A DNA stretch of 64,000 nt from Pseudomonas nitroreducens NBRC 12694 (GCF_002091755.1 NZ_BDAI01000001.1:558001-622000); one strand, 5' to 3'; positions 35,911 to 44,599 are shown, counted from the stretch's first letter. The notes: a model not told the origin generated them from the letters alone. Made by a program: numbers and translations.

Positions 35911-36385
35911 CAACTGATCTCCACGCTAGGGAAGCTTGAAATCACACGTCGGACACCGTGTATCGGGACGGCCCGGCAGTCGCCGAGGATAGTCCCAAAG
36001 CTTGCGGCACACCCGCCGACGCGATAGCCGGGGCGTTCTGATCGAGTCACTGCGCAGGGCAAACGCTCGATTCATACGCCCGTTTGATTTGGGTGCGCCC
36101 ACCTTCTAGCAAAAGCCAATGCTTGTCAATCGGCGAGACGTAACAGTCGCAAAGCGGCCGGGGCGTCTGGGCCGGAGCATTCAGCGCAGTCCTGATACCC
36201 CATTCATCACGCCTATCATGACAATCGCAACCTGGCACCACCGTTCCGACAGCCACTGTTCAAACCCCATGGCCCGCGCTAGAGTCGGGCGCAATGGCGA
36301 TCTGCCTCCTGCCAACACCGGCGGACGCCTGGAACCTGTGCAAAACAAAACAACAAGAAGCCCATGGCTCCAAGGAGTTGGAACG
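35911..36385. other. 475-base intergenic region between divergent fadB and a secreted-protein gene
   Basis: Contains the fadBA promoter region and the leader of the plus-strand gene at 36386. The only structured site I recognise is the PsrA-like palindrome at 36073-36086. A short minus-strand frame here (36047-36256) has no ribosome site or recognisable family and is not called. Confidence 0.6.
36073..36086. promoter_or_regulatory. Candidate PsrA operator upstream of fadBA
   Basis: CATACGCCCGTTTG keeps the 5-4-5 spacing of the psrA operators with one mismatch in one half-site (CATAC instead of CAAAC). The position, 163 bases before fadB, and known PsrA control of fadBA5 in P. aeruginosa support it. 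Confidence 0.5.
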
Positions 36386-37192
36386 ATGTCCAGCCGTCCG
36401 CTCGTGCGTCTGCTGTCCGCGCTCGCGCTCACCGCCCTGCCCCTCATCGCTGCCGCCGATACCGCCAGCGACCTGCTCAACATCCACCAGACGCGCTTGG
36501 CCGCCCAGCGCAGCCTCGGCGATTTCTTCATGTTCAACGCGATGGAAGGCGACCAGAAGTACGCCAAGATGGTCGACGCCTCGTCGCAGAGCGCGACTGA
36601 CGCTCTGGGCAAGCTGGGGGAAATGCCCGGCAACGAATCGAAGAAGCTCAGAAGCGAGCTGCAGGATGAATGGAAAGCCTACGCGGCTCAGTTGCACACC
36701 CTCACCGGCGCACTGGACAAGAGCGGCTACACCGACCTGCAACCGGTGGCCGACCTCGCCGCACAGAACCGCAAGCTGCTGGACACCGCCGAGCAGCTCT
36801 ACGCGAAGATCCAGGAAGAAAGCGGCAACAAGGTCCCGCCGCTGACCCAGCAGACCCGTGAGCAGAGCCTGCTGATGCAGGACATCGCGGTGGACTACGC
36901 CTCACGCAATGCCTCGGTGGGCGCCAGCTTCTTCGGCGGCGGCGAGGAACGCCCGCTGGACGACCTCGCCAACCGCTTCGCGATCAACCTGGTGAAGCTG
37001 CAGCAGGCGCCGCAGACCACGCCGGAGATCGGCCAGGAGCTGCGCGGCGTGGCGATCAAGTGGCGCTACATCGAAAAATCGCTGCAGAACTACAACCAGA
37101 ACAGCGTGCCGTTCCTGATCAACAAGTACTCCGACCGCATCATTGAAGACCTGGAGAAGGTCTCCGGCCTTTATGCCGCGCAGCAGAGCTGA
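36386..37192 (+). CDS. Secreted hypothetical protein, 268 residues
   Basis: Starts at ATG 36386 after AAGGAG. A signal peptide (MSSRPLVRLLSALALTALPLIAAAD) is followed by a long helical, charge-balanced protein with NIHQTRLAAQRSLGDFFMFN, repeated helices such as AQNRKLLDTAEQLYAKIQEE, and the end YNQNSVPFLINKYSDRIIEDLEKVSG. It looks like a periplasmic coiled helical bundle, and a similar gene follows fadBA in PAO1. I do not recognise a named domain; the helical ligand-sensor fold of chemoreceptors is a possible structural relative. Confidence 0.82.
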   Translation: MSSRPLVRLLSALALTALPLIAAADTASDLLNIHQTRLAAQRSLGDFFMFNAMEGDQKYAKMVDASSQSATDALGKLGEMPGNESKKLRSELQDEWKAYAAQLHTLTGALDKSGYTDLQPVADLAAQNRKLLDTAEQLYAKIQEESGNKVPPLTQQTREQSLLMQDIAVDYASRNASVGASFFGGGEERPLDDLANRFAINLVKLQQAPQTTPEIGQELRGVAIKWRYIEKSLQNYNQNSVPFLINKYSDRIIEDLEKVSGLYAAQQS

Positions 37193-37197
37193 TCGAA

Positions 37198-37632
37198 TCA
37201 GGCATGCTGCCTGAGGAAGGTCGCGACACGCTCAAGATCGCTGCTGTCGCCCCGCTCGCCCCAGTACAACGCCAGGAACTGGGGCGTGGCCTCGACCATG
37301 TAGACATCCTTCGGCAGGCTGGCCAGCGCCTGGGCCAGCTCGACCGGGGCGCTCGCCTCGCGCCAGCGGTCCAGCCAGACACCCGGCTCGCTCTGCCAGT
37401 AGCACCAGACATCGCGGTTCCTGCCGCGCGCGCGGTGGTACTGGGCGCACTGGCGCGGCGGCTGCCGTTCCAGCCAGTGCGGCCAGTCCTGCTGCGCCAT
37501 CTGCATGGCCAGGCCCAGGCGCCGCGCCTGCAGGCGCAAGTCCATCTGCCCGCGCTGGCCGCGCGAAGGAATCAGCCAGGTCAGGGGGCTGAGCACCAAT
37601 GCGATAAGAAGAATTACCATCCACGTGGTCAT
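37198..37632 (-). CDS. Hypothetical membrane-anchored protein
   Basis: 144 residues from ATG 37632. One N-terminal membrane helix (MTTWMVILLIALVLSPLTWL) is followed by a basic soluble domain with RLGLAMQMAQQDWPHWL, WCYWQSEPGVWLDRWREA and a C-terminal LASLPKDVYMVEATPQFLALYWGE. No catalytic motif is visible. The ribosome site is weak and a TTG start nine codons upstream is possible. It is convergent with the preceding gene (stops six bases apart) and divergent from the usp gene. Confidence 0.72.
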   Translation of the reverse strand: MTTWMVILLIALVLSPLTWLIPSRGQRGQMDLRLQARRLGLAMQMAQQDWPHWLERQPPRQCAQYHRARGRNRDVWCYWQSEPGVWLDRWREASAPVELAQALASLPKDVYMVEATPQFLALYWGERGDSSDLERVATFLRQHA

Positions 37633-37713
37633 ATCGGGTATACCGGTCAAACAGGTCAAGCACGGCCGTTAGGGCCATACTGATAATTATCGAGTCCCCC
37701 GGAGGAGACGCTC

Positions 37714-38154
37714 ATGCCCTACCAACACATTCTGGTCGCCGTCGACCTTACCGAAGAATGCGACCCGGTGATGAAACGGGCGGTCGCGCTGGCCAAGGCC
37801 AATGATGCCCGGCTCTCGGCGGTGCATGTGGTCGAGCCCATGGCCATGGCCTTCGGTGGCGACGTGCCGATGGACCTGTCGATGCTGCAACAGCAACAGT
37901 TCGACCAGGCCAAGGAGCGCCTGCACCAGTTCACCCTGACCTACGCCGAAATCACCAGTTCCCAGTGCCACCTGGTCTACGGCCAGCCACGCCAGGAAAT
38001 CCACCGCCTTGCCGATGAACAGGACTGCGACCTGATCGTCGTCGGCAGCCACGGCCGCCACGGTCTAGCCCTGCTGCTGGGCTCTACCGCCAACGACGTG
38101 CTGCACGGTGCGCCCTGCGACGTTCTCGCCGTGCGCCTGCAGAAAACCAGCTGA
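37714..38154 (+). CDS. Universal stress protein (UspA family)
   Basis: 146 residues with a strong GGAGGAG site. It begins MPYQHILVAVDLTEECDPVMKRA. The C-terminal ATP-binding motif G-2x-G-9x-GS/T is present in GSHGRHGLALLLGSTANDVL, so this is a nucleotide-binding Usp. Several Pseudomonas Usps respond to anoxia and stationary phase. A perfect GATAATTATC palindrome at 37682-37691, 22 bases upstream of the start, resembles an incomplete Anr site or a -10 region. Confidence 0.94.
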   Translation: MPYQHILVAVDLTEECDPVMKRAVALAKANDARLSAVHVVEPMAMAFGGDVPMDLSMLQQQQFDQAKERLHQFTLTYAEITSSQCHLVYGQPRQEIHRLADEQDCDLIVVGSHGRHGLALLLGSTANDVLHGAPCDVLAVRLQKTS

Positions 38155-38172
38155 ACCAGCTCAAGGTGAGAC

Positions 38173-38200
38173 AGCGGGCCCTGCGGGGCCCGCTTCGTTT
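38173..38200. terminator. Terminator after the usp gene
   Basis: AGCGGGCC / GGCCCGCT stem with TCGTTT downstream, in the 45-base gap between convergent genes. Confidence 0.8.
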
Positions 38201-38886
38201 CAAGCCCCGAGCATGTCCCCGCTCATCAGCAGTGGTCGCACCTTCTGCAACTGTGCCTCGAGCGAATAGCTCATGCTCGACGCCATGGAGAAGAAGCTGA
38301 GGAATGCCTTCAGGTTCGAGTCGCCTTCGCAGGTCTCGTGGATGCGCTGCCAGAACGCCTGGTTGACCAGCTGCAACTGCTGGAACTGCTTAACCAGCCC
38401 CTTCAGCTCCCAATCCGCATGCCGCCCTTCGCGGAAGTTGAAGTACTGCCGCATCAGGTAGAGCGACACTGCGCGCAGGATGAACTCCTGGTTGCTGGCG
38501 AACGGAAGGTGCTGCTGCGCCATGGGCTTGAGTCGGCCCAGCAGCGGACAGGCGCTGGTGGCCATGATCACCCCCAGCAGTGCACGCAGTCCCTCTTCCA
38601 GCCCCGCATGCTTGATGTATTCCCGCTCGGGCGTACGGACCTGCACCGAGACCTTCTTGAAAGCCGGCAAACCACGAAAGTCCTCGATCACCCGGTGCAG
38701 ATCCACCGCCGCCGGGCAGTGGCTGTATTGCGCCGTGCTCAGCGGGCAATTGCTACAGCGGTTGTTCTCCAGGCGCGTCCAGCGCGGCGCCTGGGCGGCT
38801 ATCTGCGGATCGTACTGGCGCTCCAGCTCGATGCGGTAACTGAACTCGTGCTCATCATCCAGGGTGATGCGGTACTCGATTGCCAT
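38200..38886 (-). CDS. Conserved hypothetical protein with a Cys-rich N-terminal motif
   Basis: 228 residues. The first 45 form a beta-rich segment (YRITLDDEHEFSYRIELERQ), then a CSNCPLSTAQYSHCP cluster at about residues 43-57 that could bind zinc or a metal, then a long helical domain containing RYLMRQYFNFREGRHADWEL-like sequence and a final four-helix region. No enzyme motif is recognised and no signal peptide is seen. It is conserved in Pseudomonas between usp and uup; function unknown. Confidence 0.78.
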   Translation of the reverse strand: MAIEYRITLDDEHEFSYRIELERQYDPQIAAQAPRWTRLENNRCSNCPLSTAQYSHCPAAVDLHRVIEDFRGLPAFKKVSVQVRTPEREYIKHAGLEEGLRALLGVIMATSACPLLGRLKPMAQQHLPFASNQEFILRAVSLYLMRQYFNFREGRHADWELKGLVKQFQQLQLVNQAFWQRIHETCEGDSNLKAFLSFFSMASSMSYSLEAQLQKVRPLLMSGDMLGA

Positions 38887-38948
38887 TCGGCCATTCCTAG
38901 CAGTCTTTGATCAGCGATATGCACGGGCACATCGCCGGACCGACCGGA

Positions 38949-40859
38949 TTATTCTTCCAGTTCGGCCCAGCGCTCGATCAGCCGGTCCAGCTCTTCCTGC
39001 AGGGAGCTCAGGCGCGCCAGGGCGGCCTGGGTTTCGCCCTGCGGGCGCTGGTAGAAATCCGGCGACGCGGTTTCTTCCTGCAACGCTGCCATCTCGCTTT
39101 CCAGGGCCTCGATCTGCCCGGGGATGGCTTCCAGCTCGCGCTGCAATTTGTAACTGAGTTTCTTCTTCGGCGCGGCTTCCGCCGGCGCACTGACTGCCAC
39201 CGGCTGCTCGGCAACGGGGGCAGCAGCGGGCTTGTCACCCTTCTCTTCACCTACACCGAGCAACTTGGGCGAACCGCCCTGGCGCAGCCAGTCCTGGTAG
39301 CCGCCGACGAATTCGCGCACACGACCTTCACCTTCGAACACCAGGGTGCTGGTGACCACATTGTCGAGGAAGGCTCGGTCGTGGCTGACCATCAGTACGG
39401 TGCCGTCGAAGGTCAGCAGCACTTCTTCGAGCAGCTCCAGGGTTTCCACGTCCAGGTCGTTGGTCGGTTCGTCCAGCACCAGCAGGTTGGCCGGCTTGCT
39501 GAACAGCTTCGCCAGCAACAGGCGTGCCCGCTCGCCTCCGGAGAGCGCCTTCACCGGAGTGCGGGCGCGCTGGGGGGAGAACAGGAAGTCGCCCAGGTAG
39601 CTGAGAACGTGGCGATTCTGCCCGTTGATCGTGATGAATTCGCGACCTTCGGCAATGTTGTCGATAACGGTCTTTTCCGGCTCCAGCTGGTGACGCAACT
39701 GGTCGAAATAAGCCACTTCCAGTCGGGTGCCTTCCTTGACGCTGCCGGAAGTCGGCTGCAGGTCGCCCAGCAGCAGCTTGAGCAGGGTGGTCTTGCCGGT
39801 GCCGTTGGCGCCCAGCAGGCCGATGCGGTCACCGCGCTGCAGCACCAGGGAGAAATCACGAATCAGCGCCGGGCCGCCCGGGTGGGCGAAGCCGGCGTTC
39901 TCGACGACGATGACCTGCTTGCCGGACTTCTCCGCAGTCTCCAGCTGGAAACTGGCCTTGCCCTGGCGCTCACGGCGATCGGCACGCTCGTTGCGCATCG
40001 CCTTCAGCGCTCGCACACGGCCCTCGTTACGGGTACGACGGGCCTTGATGCCCTGGCGAATCCACACTTCCTCCTGGGCCAGGCGCTTGTCGAACAGCGC
40101 GTTGGCTGCCTCTTCCGCAGCCAATTCCTGCTCTTTATGCACGAGGAAGCTGGCGTAGTCGCCGTTCCAGTCGATCAGATGGCCGCGATCCAGTTCGAGG
40201 ATACGGGTGGCCACGGCCTGCAGGAAGGCACGGTCGTGGGTGATGAACAGCACGGCGCCGGGGAAGTCGGCCAGGGCATTTTCCAGCCAGGCGATGGCAC
40301 CGATGTCCAGGTGGTTGGTCGGCTCGTCCAGCAGCAGCAGGTCGGGCTCGGCCACCAGCGCCTGGGCCAGCAGCACGCGGCGGCGCCAGCCACCGGAGAG
40401 CTCGGCGAGGGTCTTGTCGGCCGGCAGTTGCAGGCGCGTCAGTGTGGTGTCCACCAGTTGCCCCAGGCGCCAGCCGTCGCGGGCCTCCAGCTCCTGCTGG
40501 ACGCGCGCCAGCTTGTTCAGGTCCTCTTCGCTTTCGATGTGCATGCTCAGGTGGTGATAGCGCGCCAGCAGCTCGCCCACCTCGGCCAGACCTTCAGCGA
40601 CCACGTCGTAGACGGTGCGGTCGTCGGCGCGCGGCAACTCCTGCGGCAGTTCGCCGATCTTCAGCGCCGGGGCGCGCCAGATGTCGCCGTCGTCGGGCTT
40701 CTGCTCGCCCTTGACCAGCTTGAGCATGCTCGACTTGCCGGTACCGTTGCGGCCAATGACGCACACCCGCTCACCCCGGGCGATCTGCCAGGACACCTTA
40801 TCCAGCAGCGGAGTGGTGCCAAAGGCGAGGGACACGTCGGTGAACTTGAGCAGGGTCAT
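38949..40859 (-). CDS. uup: ABC-F ATPase Uup
   Basis: 636 residues with two ABC domains and no membrane segments. Domain 1 has CVIGRNGTGKSSML and LSGGWRRRVLLAQAL, and domain 2 has GLLGANGTGKTTLL and LSGGERARLLLAKL. A linker of about 80 residues separates them, and the C-terminal coiled coil (after residue 560, KKLSYKLQRELEAIPGQIE) is the Uup DNA-binding tail. ABC-F proteins act on ribosomes or nucleic acids; Uup affects transposon excision and branched DNA. Start ATG 40859. Confidence 0.94.
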   Translation of the reverse strand: MTLLKFTDVSLAFGTTPLLDKVSWQIARGERVCVIGRNGTGKSSMLKLVKGEQKPDDGDIWRAPALKIGELPQELPRADDRTVYDVVAEGLAEVGELLARYHHLSMHIESEEDLNKLARVQQELEARDGWRLGQLVDTTLTRLQLPADKTLAELSGGWRRRVLLAQALVAEPDLLLLDEPTNHLDIGAIAWLENALADFPGAVLFITHDRAFLQAVATRILELDRGHLIDWNGDYASFLVHKEQELAAEEAANALFDKRLAQEEVWIRQGIKARRTRNEGRVRALKAMRNERADRRERQGKASFQLETAEKSGKQVIVVENAGFAHPGGPALIRDFSLVLQRGDRIGLLGANGTGKTTLLKLLLGDLQPTSGSVKEGTRLEVAYFDQLRHQLEPEKTVIDNIAEGREFITINGQNRHVLSYLGDFLFSPQRARTPVKALSGGERARLLLAKLFSKPANLLVLDEPTNDLDVETLELLEEVLLTFDGTVLMVSHDRAFLDNVVTSTLVFEGEGRVREFVGGYQDWLRQGGSPKLLGVGEEKGDKPAAAPVAEQPVAVSAPAEAAPKKKLSYKLQRELEAIPGQIEALESEMAALQEETASPDFYQRPQGETQAALARLSSLQEELDRLIERWAELEE

Positions 40860-41066
40860 TGGGTATCTCCACAAACAGGGCGCGCAGTTTAAGGGAAAGC
40901 GCGGAAAAGTCAGAGGGTCGCGCGCAAACTCGCGCAGCGAGACAGGCGTCCGCCTTTGCGCGGTGCATCTGTGGTGGCGCTTTCGCCGCCCTCGCGCAAC
41001 AGGCTAAGCTACAGGGCAGCGGGCGCGCGCCATCCAGCGCCCACCGATCATCTTCCCGGAAGAGCC

Positions 41067-42992
41067 ATGCGCGGTCGCCTTTTCTCACTGTTCTCCTGCC
41101 TGATCCTCAGCCTGTCCGCTTCGACAGCCAATGCAGCGTCCCTGCCCCAGCAGCGCCAGATGTACGACGAGGCGCAGAAGGCACTGGCGCGCAATGACAG
41201 CGGCCCGTATTTCCGCTACCAGTCGGCATTGGCCGATTATCCGCTGCAGCCGTACCTGGCCTATGACGAGCTGACCAACCGCCTGAAAAGCGCCAGCAAC
41301 GCCGAGATCGAGCGCTTCATCGAGCAGCACGGCGACCTGCCGCAGATCAACTGGTTGAAGCTGCGCTGGATGCGCCAGCTGGCCGATCAGGGCGACTGGA
41401 ACACCTTCGTCCGCTATTACGACCCGAAGATGAACTTCACCGAACTGGACTGTCTCTACGGCCAGTATCAGCTCGGCCATGGCAACAAGGCCGAGGGCTA
41501 TGCCACCGCCGAGAAGCTCTGGTTGGTCGGCAAGCCGCAGCCCGACGCCTGCGACACTACCTTCGCCATGTGGCAGGCCGATGGCCAGCTCACCGAAGAG
41601 AAGGTCTGGAAGCGCCTGAAGCTGGCCGCCGAGAAAGGCAACTACAGCCTCGCCACCGTGCTCTCCAAGCGCCTGCCGACCCTCGGCAGCCAGGGCGCAC
41701 TGATGGTCAACGTGGCGCAGAACCCCGCGCAGCTGAGCCAGACCACCCGCTTTGGCGCCCGCGACCATGCTACCGCCGACGTCGTCGGCCTGGGTCTGCG
41801 CCGCCTGGCCAAGCAGGACCCGGAAAAGGCCATCACCCTGCTGGACTACTACAGTTCGGTGCTGCCCTTCTCCAGCGACGAGAAGGTCTCCATCGCCCGC
41901 GAGATCGGCCTGAGCCTGGCGCGCCGCTACGATCCGCGCGCCCTGCCGATGATGGTCAAGTACGACCCGCAACTGCGCGACGACACCGTCACCGAATGGC
42001 GCCTGCGCCTGCTGCTGCGCCTGGGCCGCTGGGAAGAAGCCTACGAGCTGACCCGCGCGCTGCCGCCGTCGCTGGCCGAGACCAACCGCTGGAAGTACTG
42101 GCAGGCGCGCTCGCTGCAACTGGCGCAGCCGCAGAACAAGCAAGCCGTCAGCCTGTACAAGCCGGTGGCCGACGAGCGTGACTTCTATGGCTTCCTCGCC
42201 GCCGACCGGATCAATGCACCGTACCAGCTGAACAACCGCCCGGTTTCGCCGGATGCCGGCACCATGCAACGCGTTCGCAATGCGCCGAGTACCCGCCGCG
42301 CGCTGGAATTCTACGCCCGTGGCGAGATCATCAACGCCCGCCGCGAGTGGTACCACGCCGCCCGCCACCTGAGCCACGATGAGCTGCTGGCCCAGGCCAA
42401 GATCGCGTACGACATGCAGTGGTACTTCCCGGCCATTCGCGCCATCAGCCAGGCCAAGTACTGGGACGACCTGGATATCCGTTTCCCGATGGCCTACCGC
42501 AACACCCTGGTGCGCGAGGCGCGCAACCGCGGCCTGCATTCCAGCTGGGTGTTCGCCATCACCCGCCAGGAAAGCGCCTTCATGTCCGATGCGCGCTCTG
42601 GCGTCGGCGCCACCGGCCTGATGCAGCTGATGCCGGCCACCGCCAAGGAAACCTCGCGCAAGTTCGGCATCCCGCTGGCCTCGCCGCAGCAACTGATAGT
42701 GCCGGATGTGAACATCCAGCTCGGCGCCGCCTACCTGAGCCAGGTTCACGGCCAGTTCAACGGCAACCGCGTGCTCGCCACCGCCGCCTACAACGCCGGC
42801 CCCGGCCGCGTAAGGCAATGGCTGAAGGATGCGCGCCACCTGGCCTTCGACGTCTGGGTAGAGACCATTCCGTTCGACGAGACCCGTTCCTACGTGCAGA
42901 ACGTGCTGTCCTACGCGGTGATCTACGGACAGAAGCTCAATGCGCCACAACCCATCGTCGACTGGCACGAACGCTTCTTCGACGAGCTCTGA
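41067..42992 (+). CDS. slt: Soluble lytic murein transglycosylase Slt
   Basis: 641 residues. A signal peptide (MRGRLFSLFSCLILSLSASTANA) sends it to the periplasm. A large alpha-superhelical U/L domain forms the ring, and the C-terminal lysozyme-like domain begins HSSWVFAITRQESAFMSDARSG, where the Glu of RQES is catalytic. Further motifs GATGLMQLMPATAKE and TAAYNAGPGRVRQWL are present. It cleaves peptidoglycan to 1,6-anhydro-muropeptides, feeding NagZ recycling. Start ATG 41067 follows GGAAGAG. Confidence 0.96.
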   Translation: MRGRLFSLFSCLILSLSASTANAASLPQQRQMYDEAQKALARNDSGPYFRYQSALADYPLQPYLAYDELTNRLKSASNAEIERFIEQHGDLPQINWLKLRWMRQLADQGDWNTFVRYYDPKMNFTELDCLYGQYQLGHGNKAEGYATAEKLWLVGKPQPDACDTTFAMWQADGQLTEEKVWKRLKLAAEKGNYSLATVLSKRLPTLGSQGALMVNVAQNPAQLSQTTRFGARDHATADVVGLGLRRLAKQDPEKAITLLDYYSSVLPFSSDEKVSIAREIGLSLARRYDPRALPMMVKYDPQLRDDTVTEWRLRLLLRLGRWEEAYELTRALPPSLAETNRWKYWQARSLQLAQPQNKQAVSLYKPVADERDFYGFLAADRINAPYQLNNRPVSPDAGTMQRVRNAPSTRRALEFYARGEIINARREWYHAARHLSHDELLAQAKIAYDMQWYFPAIRAISQAKYWDDLDIRFPMAYRNTLVREARNRGLHSSWVFAITRQESAFMSDARSGVGATGLMQLMPATAKETSRKFGIPLASPQQLIVPDVNIQLGAAYLSQVHGQFNGNRVLATAAYNAGPGRVRQWLKDARHLAFDVWVETIPFDETRSYVQNVLSYAVIYGQKLNAPQPIVDWHERFFDEL

Positions 42993-43002
42993 CACCCCTC
43001 CA

Positions 43003-43028
43003 CCGCCCGGCACCCGCCGGGCGGTTTT
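43003..43028 (+). terminator. Terminator between slt and the LprI-like gene
   Basis: CCGCCCGGC-ACCC-GCCGGGCGG followed by TTTT, ten bases after the slt stop. It is only about 30 bases before the next start, so that gene needs its own promoter or read-through. Confidence 0.82.
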
Positions 43029-43057
43029 CATTCCCTCAAGGAAAAAAGGAAATTTCC

Positions 43058-43438
43058 ATGCGCAAGACCGTTCTCTCCCTTTCCATGCTTGCCGCAGGCC
43101 TGCTCAGCGCCGACCTCGCCCTCGCCGCCTGCGAGAAGCCGCGCAACGCCTTCGACAGCGTGTACTGCCTGAGCACCGAGTACGCCCAGGTCGACCGCGA
43201 GCTGAACAATGAATTCGGCACCCTGCGCAAGATGCTCAACGACGGCCAGAAGGCCGCGCTGAAGAAGAGCCAGATCGCCTGGATCAAGGACCGCGACGCC
43301 CAGTGCAGCTACGAGCGCGACGGCGGTTACTTCGTCAACCTGCAGTGCGCCGTGGACAAGACCAACGAGCGCCTGGCCGTGCTGCGCGAGCGTGAGCGCG
43401 AGTGTCAGAGCACCGGTTGCGTCGACAGCAAGCTGTAA
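43058..43438 (+). CDS. LprI-like (DUF1311) periplasmic protein
   Basis: 126 residues after two overlapping purine-rich ribosome sites (AAGGAAAAAAGGA). A signal peptide (MRKTVLSLSMLAAGLLSADLALA) precedes a cysteine-rich mature part: CEKPRNAFDSVYCLS, QIAWIKDRDAQCSYERDGG and the C-terminal CQSTGCVDSKL, six Cys in all. The spacing D-x-x-L-N..., QxxWIxxRDxxC is the DUF1311/LprI signature. M. tuberculosis LprI inhibits lysozyme. Adjacent to slt, so a muramidase-control role is possible but unproven. Confidence 0.85.
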   Translation: MRKTVLSLSMLAAGLLSADLALAACEKPRNAFDSVYCLSTEYAQVDRELNNEFGTLRKMLNDGQKAALKKSQIAWIKDRDAQCSYERDGGYFVNLQCAVDKTNERLAVLRERERECQSTGCVDSKL

Positions 43439-43447
43439 GGCGCCGAC

Positions 43448-43474
43448 GGCGAACAACCGTGAAAGTTGTTCGCC
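43448..43474. terminator. Ten-base-pair hairpin after the LprI-like gene
   Basis: GGCGAACAAC-CGTGAAA-GTTGTTCGCC is a perfect stem nine bases after the stop. No T run follows, so it is more likely a 3'-end stabiliser than a classical terminator. Confidence 0.5.
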
Positions 43475-43485
43475 CTGCGGTTACC

Positions 43486-43563
43486 TGCAGGCGCTAGCTT
43501 GCTCGCGAAAAGTTTCCGGCGGCACAGGCGGCAGGCGGGTTCGTGAGCAAGCTCGCTCCTGCA
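43486..43563. repeat. Degenerate inverted REP pair
   Basis: Arm AGCTTGCTCGCGAAA (about 43496-43510, with a degraded outer half) and arm GGTTCGTGAGCAAGCTCGCTCCTGCA (core GAGCAAGCTCGCTCCTGC, 43545-43562) face each other across about 28 bases. Same family as 8909-8986. Confidence 0.75.
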
Positions 43564-43609
43564 CGCTGGGGCCAGGCGCACAACCCTACGCGTGATGTGA
43601 CTATGCGCC

Positions 43610-44419
43610 CTACTCCAGAACTTCTACTTCCATACCCACGCGCAGTGTCCCGCTGTTCAGGGCGATCAGATTCTCGCCGAACAGCGCCTCGCCATTAACG
43701 TTGCGATAACCCAGTAGCGTGGCCAGCGGTTCACGGGCAGCGTCGCGCTCGCCAGTATGCGGGTCGATGGTGGTGAGGATGCAGCGCGCGCAGGGCTTGG
43801 CCACCTTGAAGGTGACGTCGCCGATGCGGATGCGCTTCCAGCCGTCTTCCGCAAACGGTTCGGCGCCAGTGACCACCAGGTTCGGGCGGAAGCGCAGCAT
43901 CTCCAGCGGGCGGCCAACCTTCGTCGACAGGTCGTCCAGCGAGCCCTGGCCGATCAGCAGCAGCGGGAAGCCATCGGCGAAGTGCACGTGCTCGCCGGGC
44001 TCGGCGTAGGCGGTGTCCACCTGCCGCGCACGCTGCTCGGGCATCTGCACCAGGCGCACATCACGCTCGAGGAATGCGCTCAGCCACTGCGCGGCGGCAT
44101 CGCCGGCATCCGGCACCTGCAGCATGTCACGCCAGATCAGCACGCCACGCAGGTTGTCATCGCGTCCCGGCACTTGCACCAGCAGGTCGTCCATGCCCGG
44201 TGCACGCAGGCGCAACGCCTGGAATTCGTCCTGCCAGCGCGCCTCGATACGGCCCATCTGCGGCAGCAGGCGCTGGGTGAGGAAGCGCCCGTTGGCGGAG
44301 TCGACCACCATCCAGCGTCGATCCCCTTCCAGACCCAGGGCGTCCAGGCGAACGGACTCCAGGGGCTCGTAGGCAGTGGATTTGACCGGGTAGCGGTAGA
44401 GCTCGCTGAGGGTGTACAT
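43610..44419 (-). CDS. MOSC-domain protein (YcbX-like, molybdenum-cofactor sulfurase C-terminal fold)
   Basis: 269 residues with an N-terminal MOSC beta-barrel (YRYPVKSTAYEPLESVRLDALGLEGDRRWM, shown only by YPVKSTAYEPLESV) and a C-terminal MOSC domain with KPCARCILTTIDPHTGERD near residue 220, where the first Cys is the persulfide/Mo-coordinating residue. YcbX-type enzymes reduce N-hydroxylated compounds with molybdenum cofactor. No ferredoxin domain is fused, unlike E. coli YcbX. Cofactor genes moeA, moaB and mobA lie 8-11 kb away. Confidence 0.87.
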   Translation of the reverse strand: MYTLSELYRYPVKSTAYEPLESVRLDALGLEGDRRWMVVDSANGRFLTQRLLPQMGRIEARWQDEFQALRLRAPGMDDLLVQVPGRDDNLRGVLIWRDMLQVPDAGDAAAQWLSAFLERDVRLVQMPEQRARQVDTAYAEPGEHVHFADGFPLLLIGQGSLDDLSTKVGRPLEMLRFRPNLVVTGAEPFAEDGWKRIRIGDVTFKVAKPCARCILTTIDPHTGERDAAREPLATLLGYRNVNGEALFGENLIALNSGTLRVGMEVEVLE

Positions 44420-44494
44420 CGGAGGCTTCCTTTCGGGCAGGCGAAAGCGACCTTATACGGTGTGGAACGGGCGTCTAGCAATGGGCACTCTCCT

Positions 44495-44586
44495 GCAGGA
44501 GCGGGCTTGCTAGCGAACAGCTGGATGCCGGTATATCCGACGACGAGCGTTCGCGAGCAAGAACTAGGCGTCCCCCTCGCTCCTAC
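44495..44586. repeat. Inverted REP pair with a 14-base insertion in one arm
   Basis: Left arm 44495-44518 (GGAGCGGGCTTGCTAGCGAAC core). Right arm begins GTTCGCGAGCAAG at 44549-44561 and ends CTCGCTCCTAC at 44576-44586, with AACTAGGCGTCCCC inserted between the halves. Confidence 0.8.
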
Positions 44587-44599
44587 AGGGAGATCGGAG

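Noticed and set aside
36047..36256. 69-codon minus-strand frame in the fadB upstream region
   Set aside because: No ribosome site, no recognisable family, overlaps the candidate PsrA region.
37644..37658. Direct repeat GGTCAA-N3-GGTCAA upstream of the hypothetical gene at 37198-37632 as an operator
   Set aside because: Only six bases per repeat, no known regulator with this spacing, may be chance.
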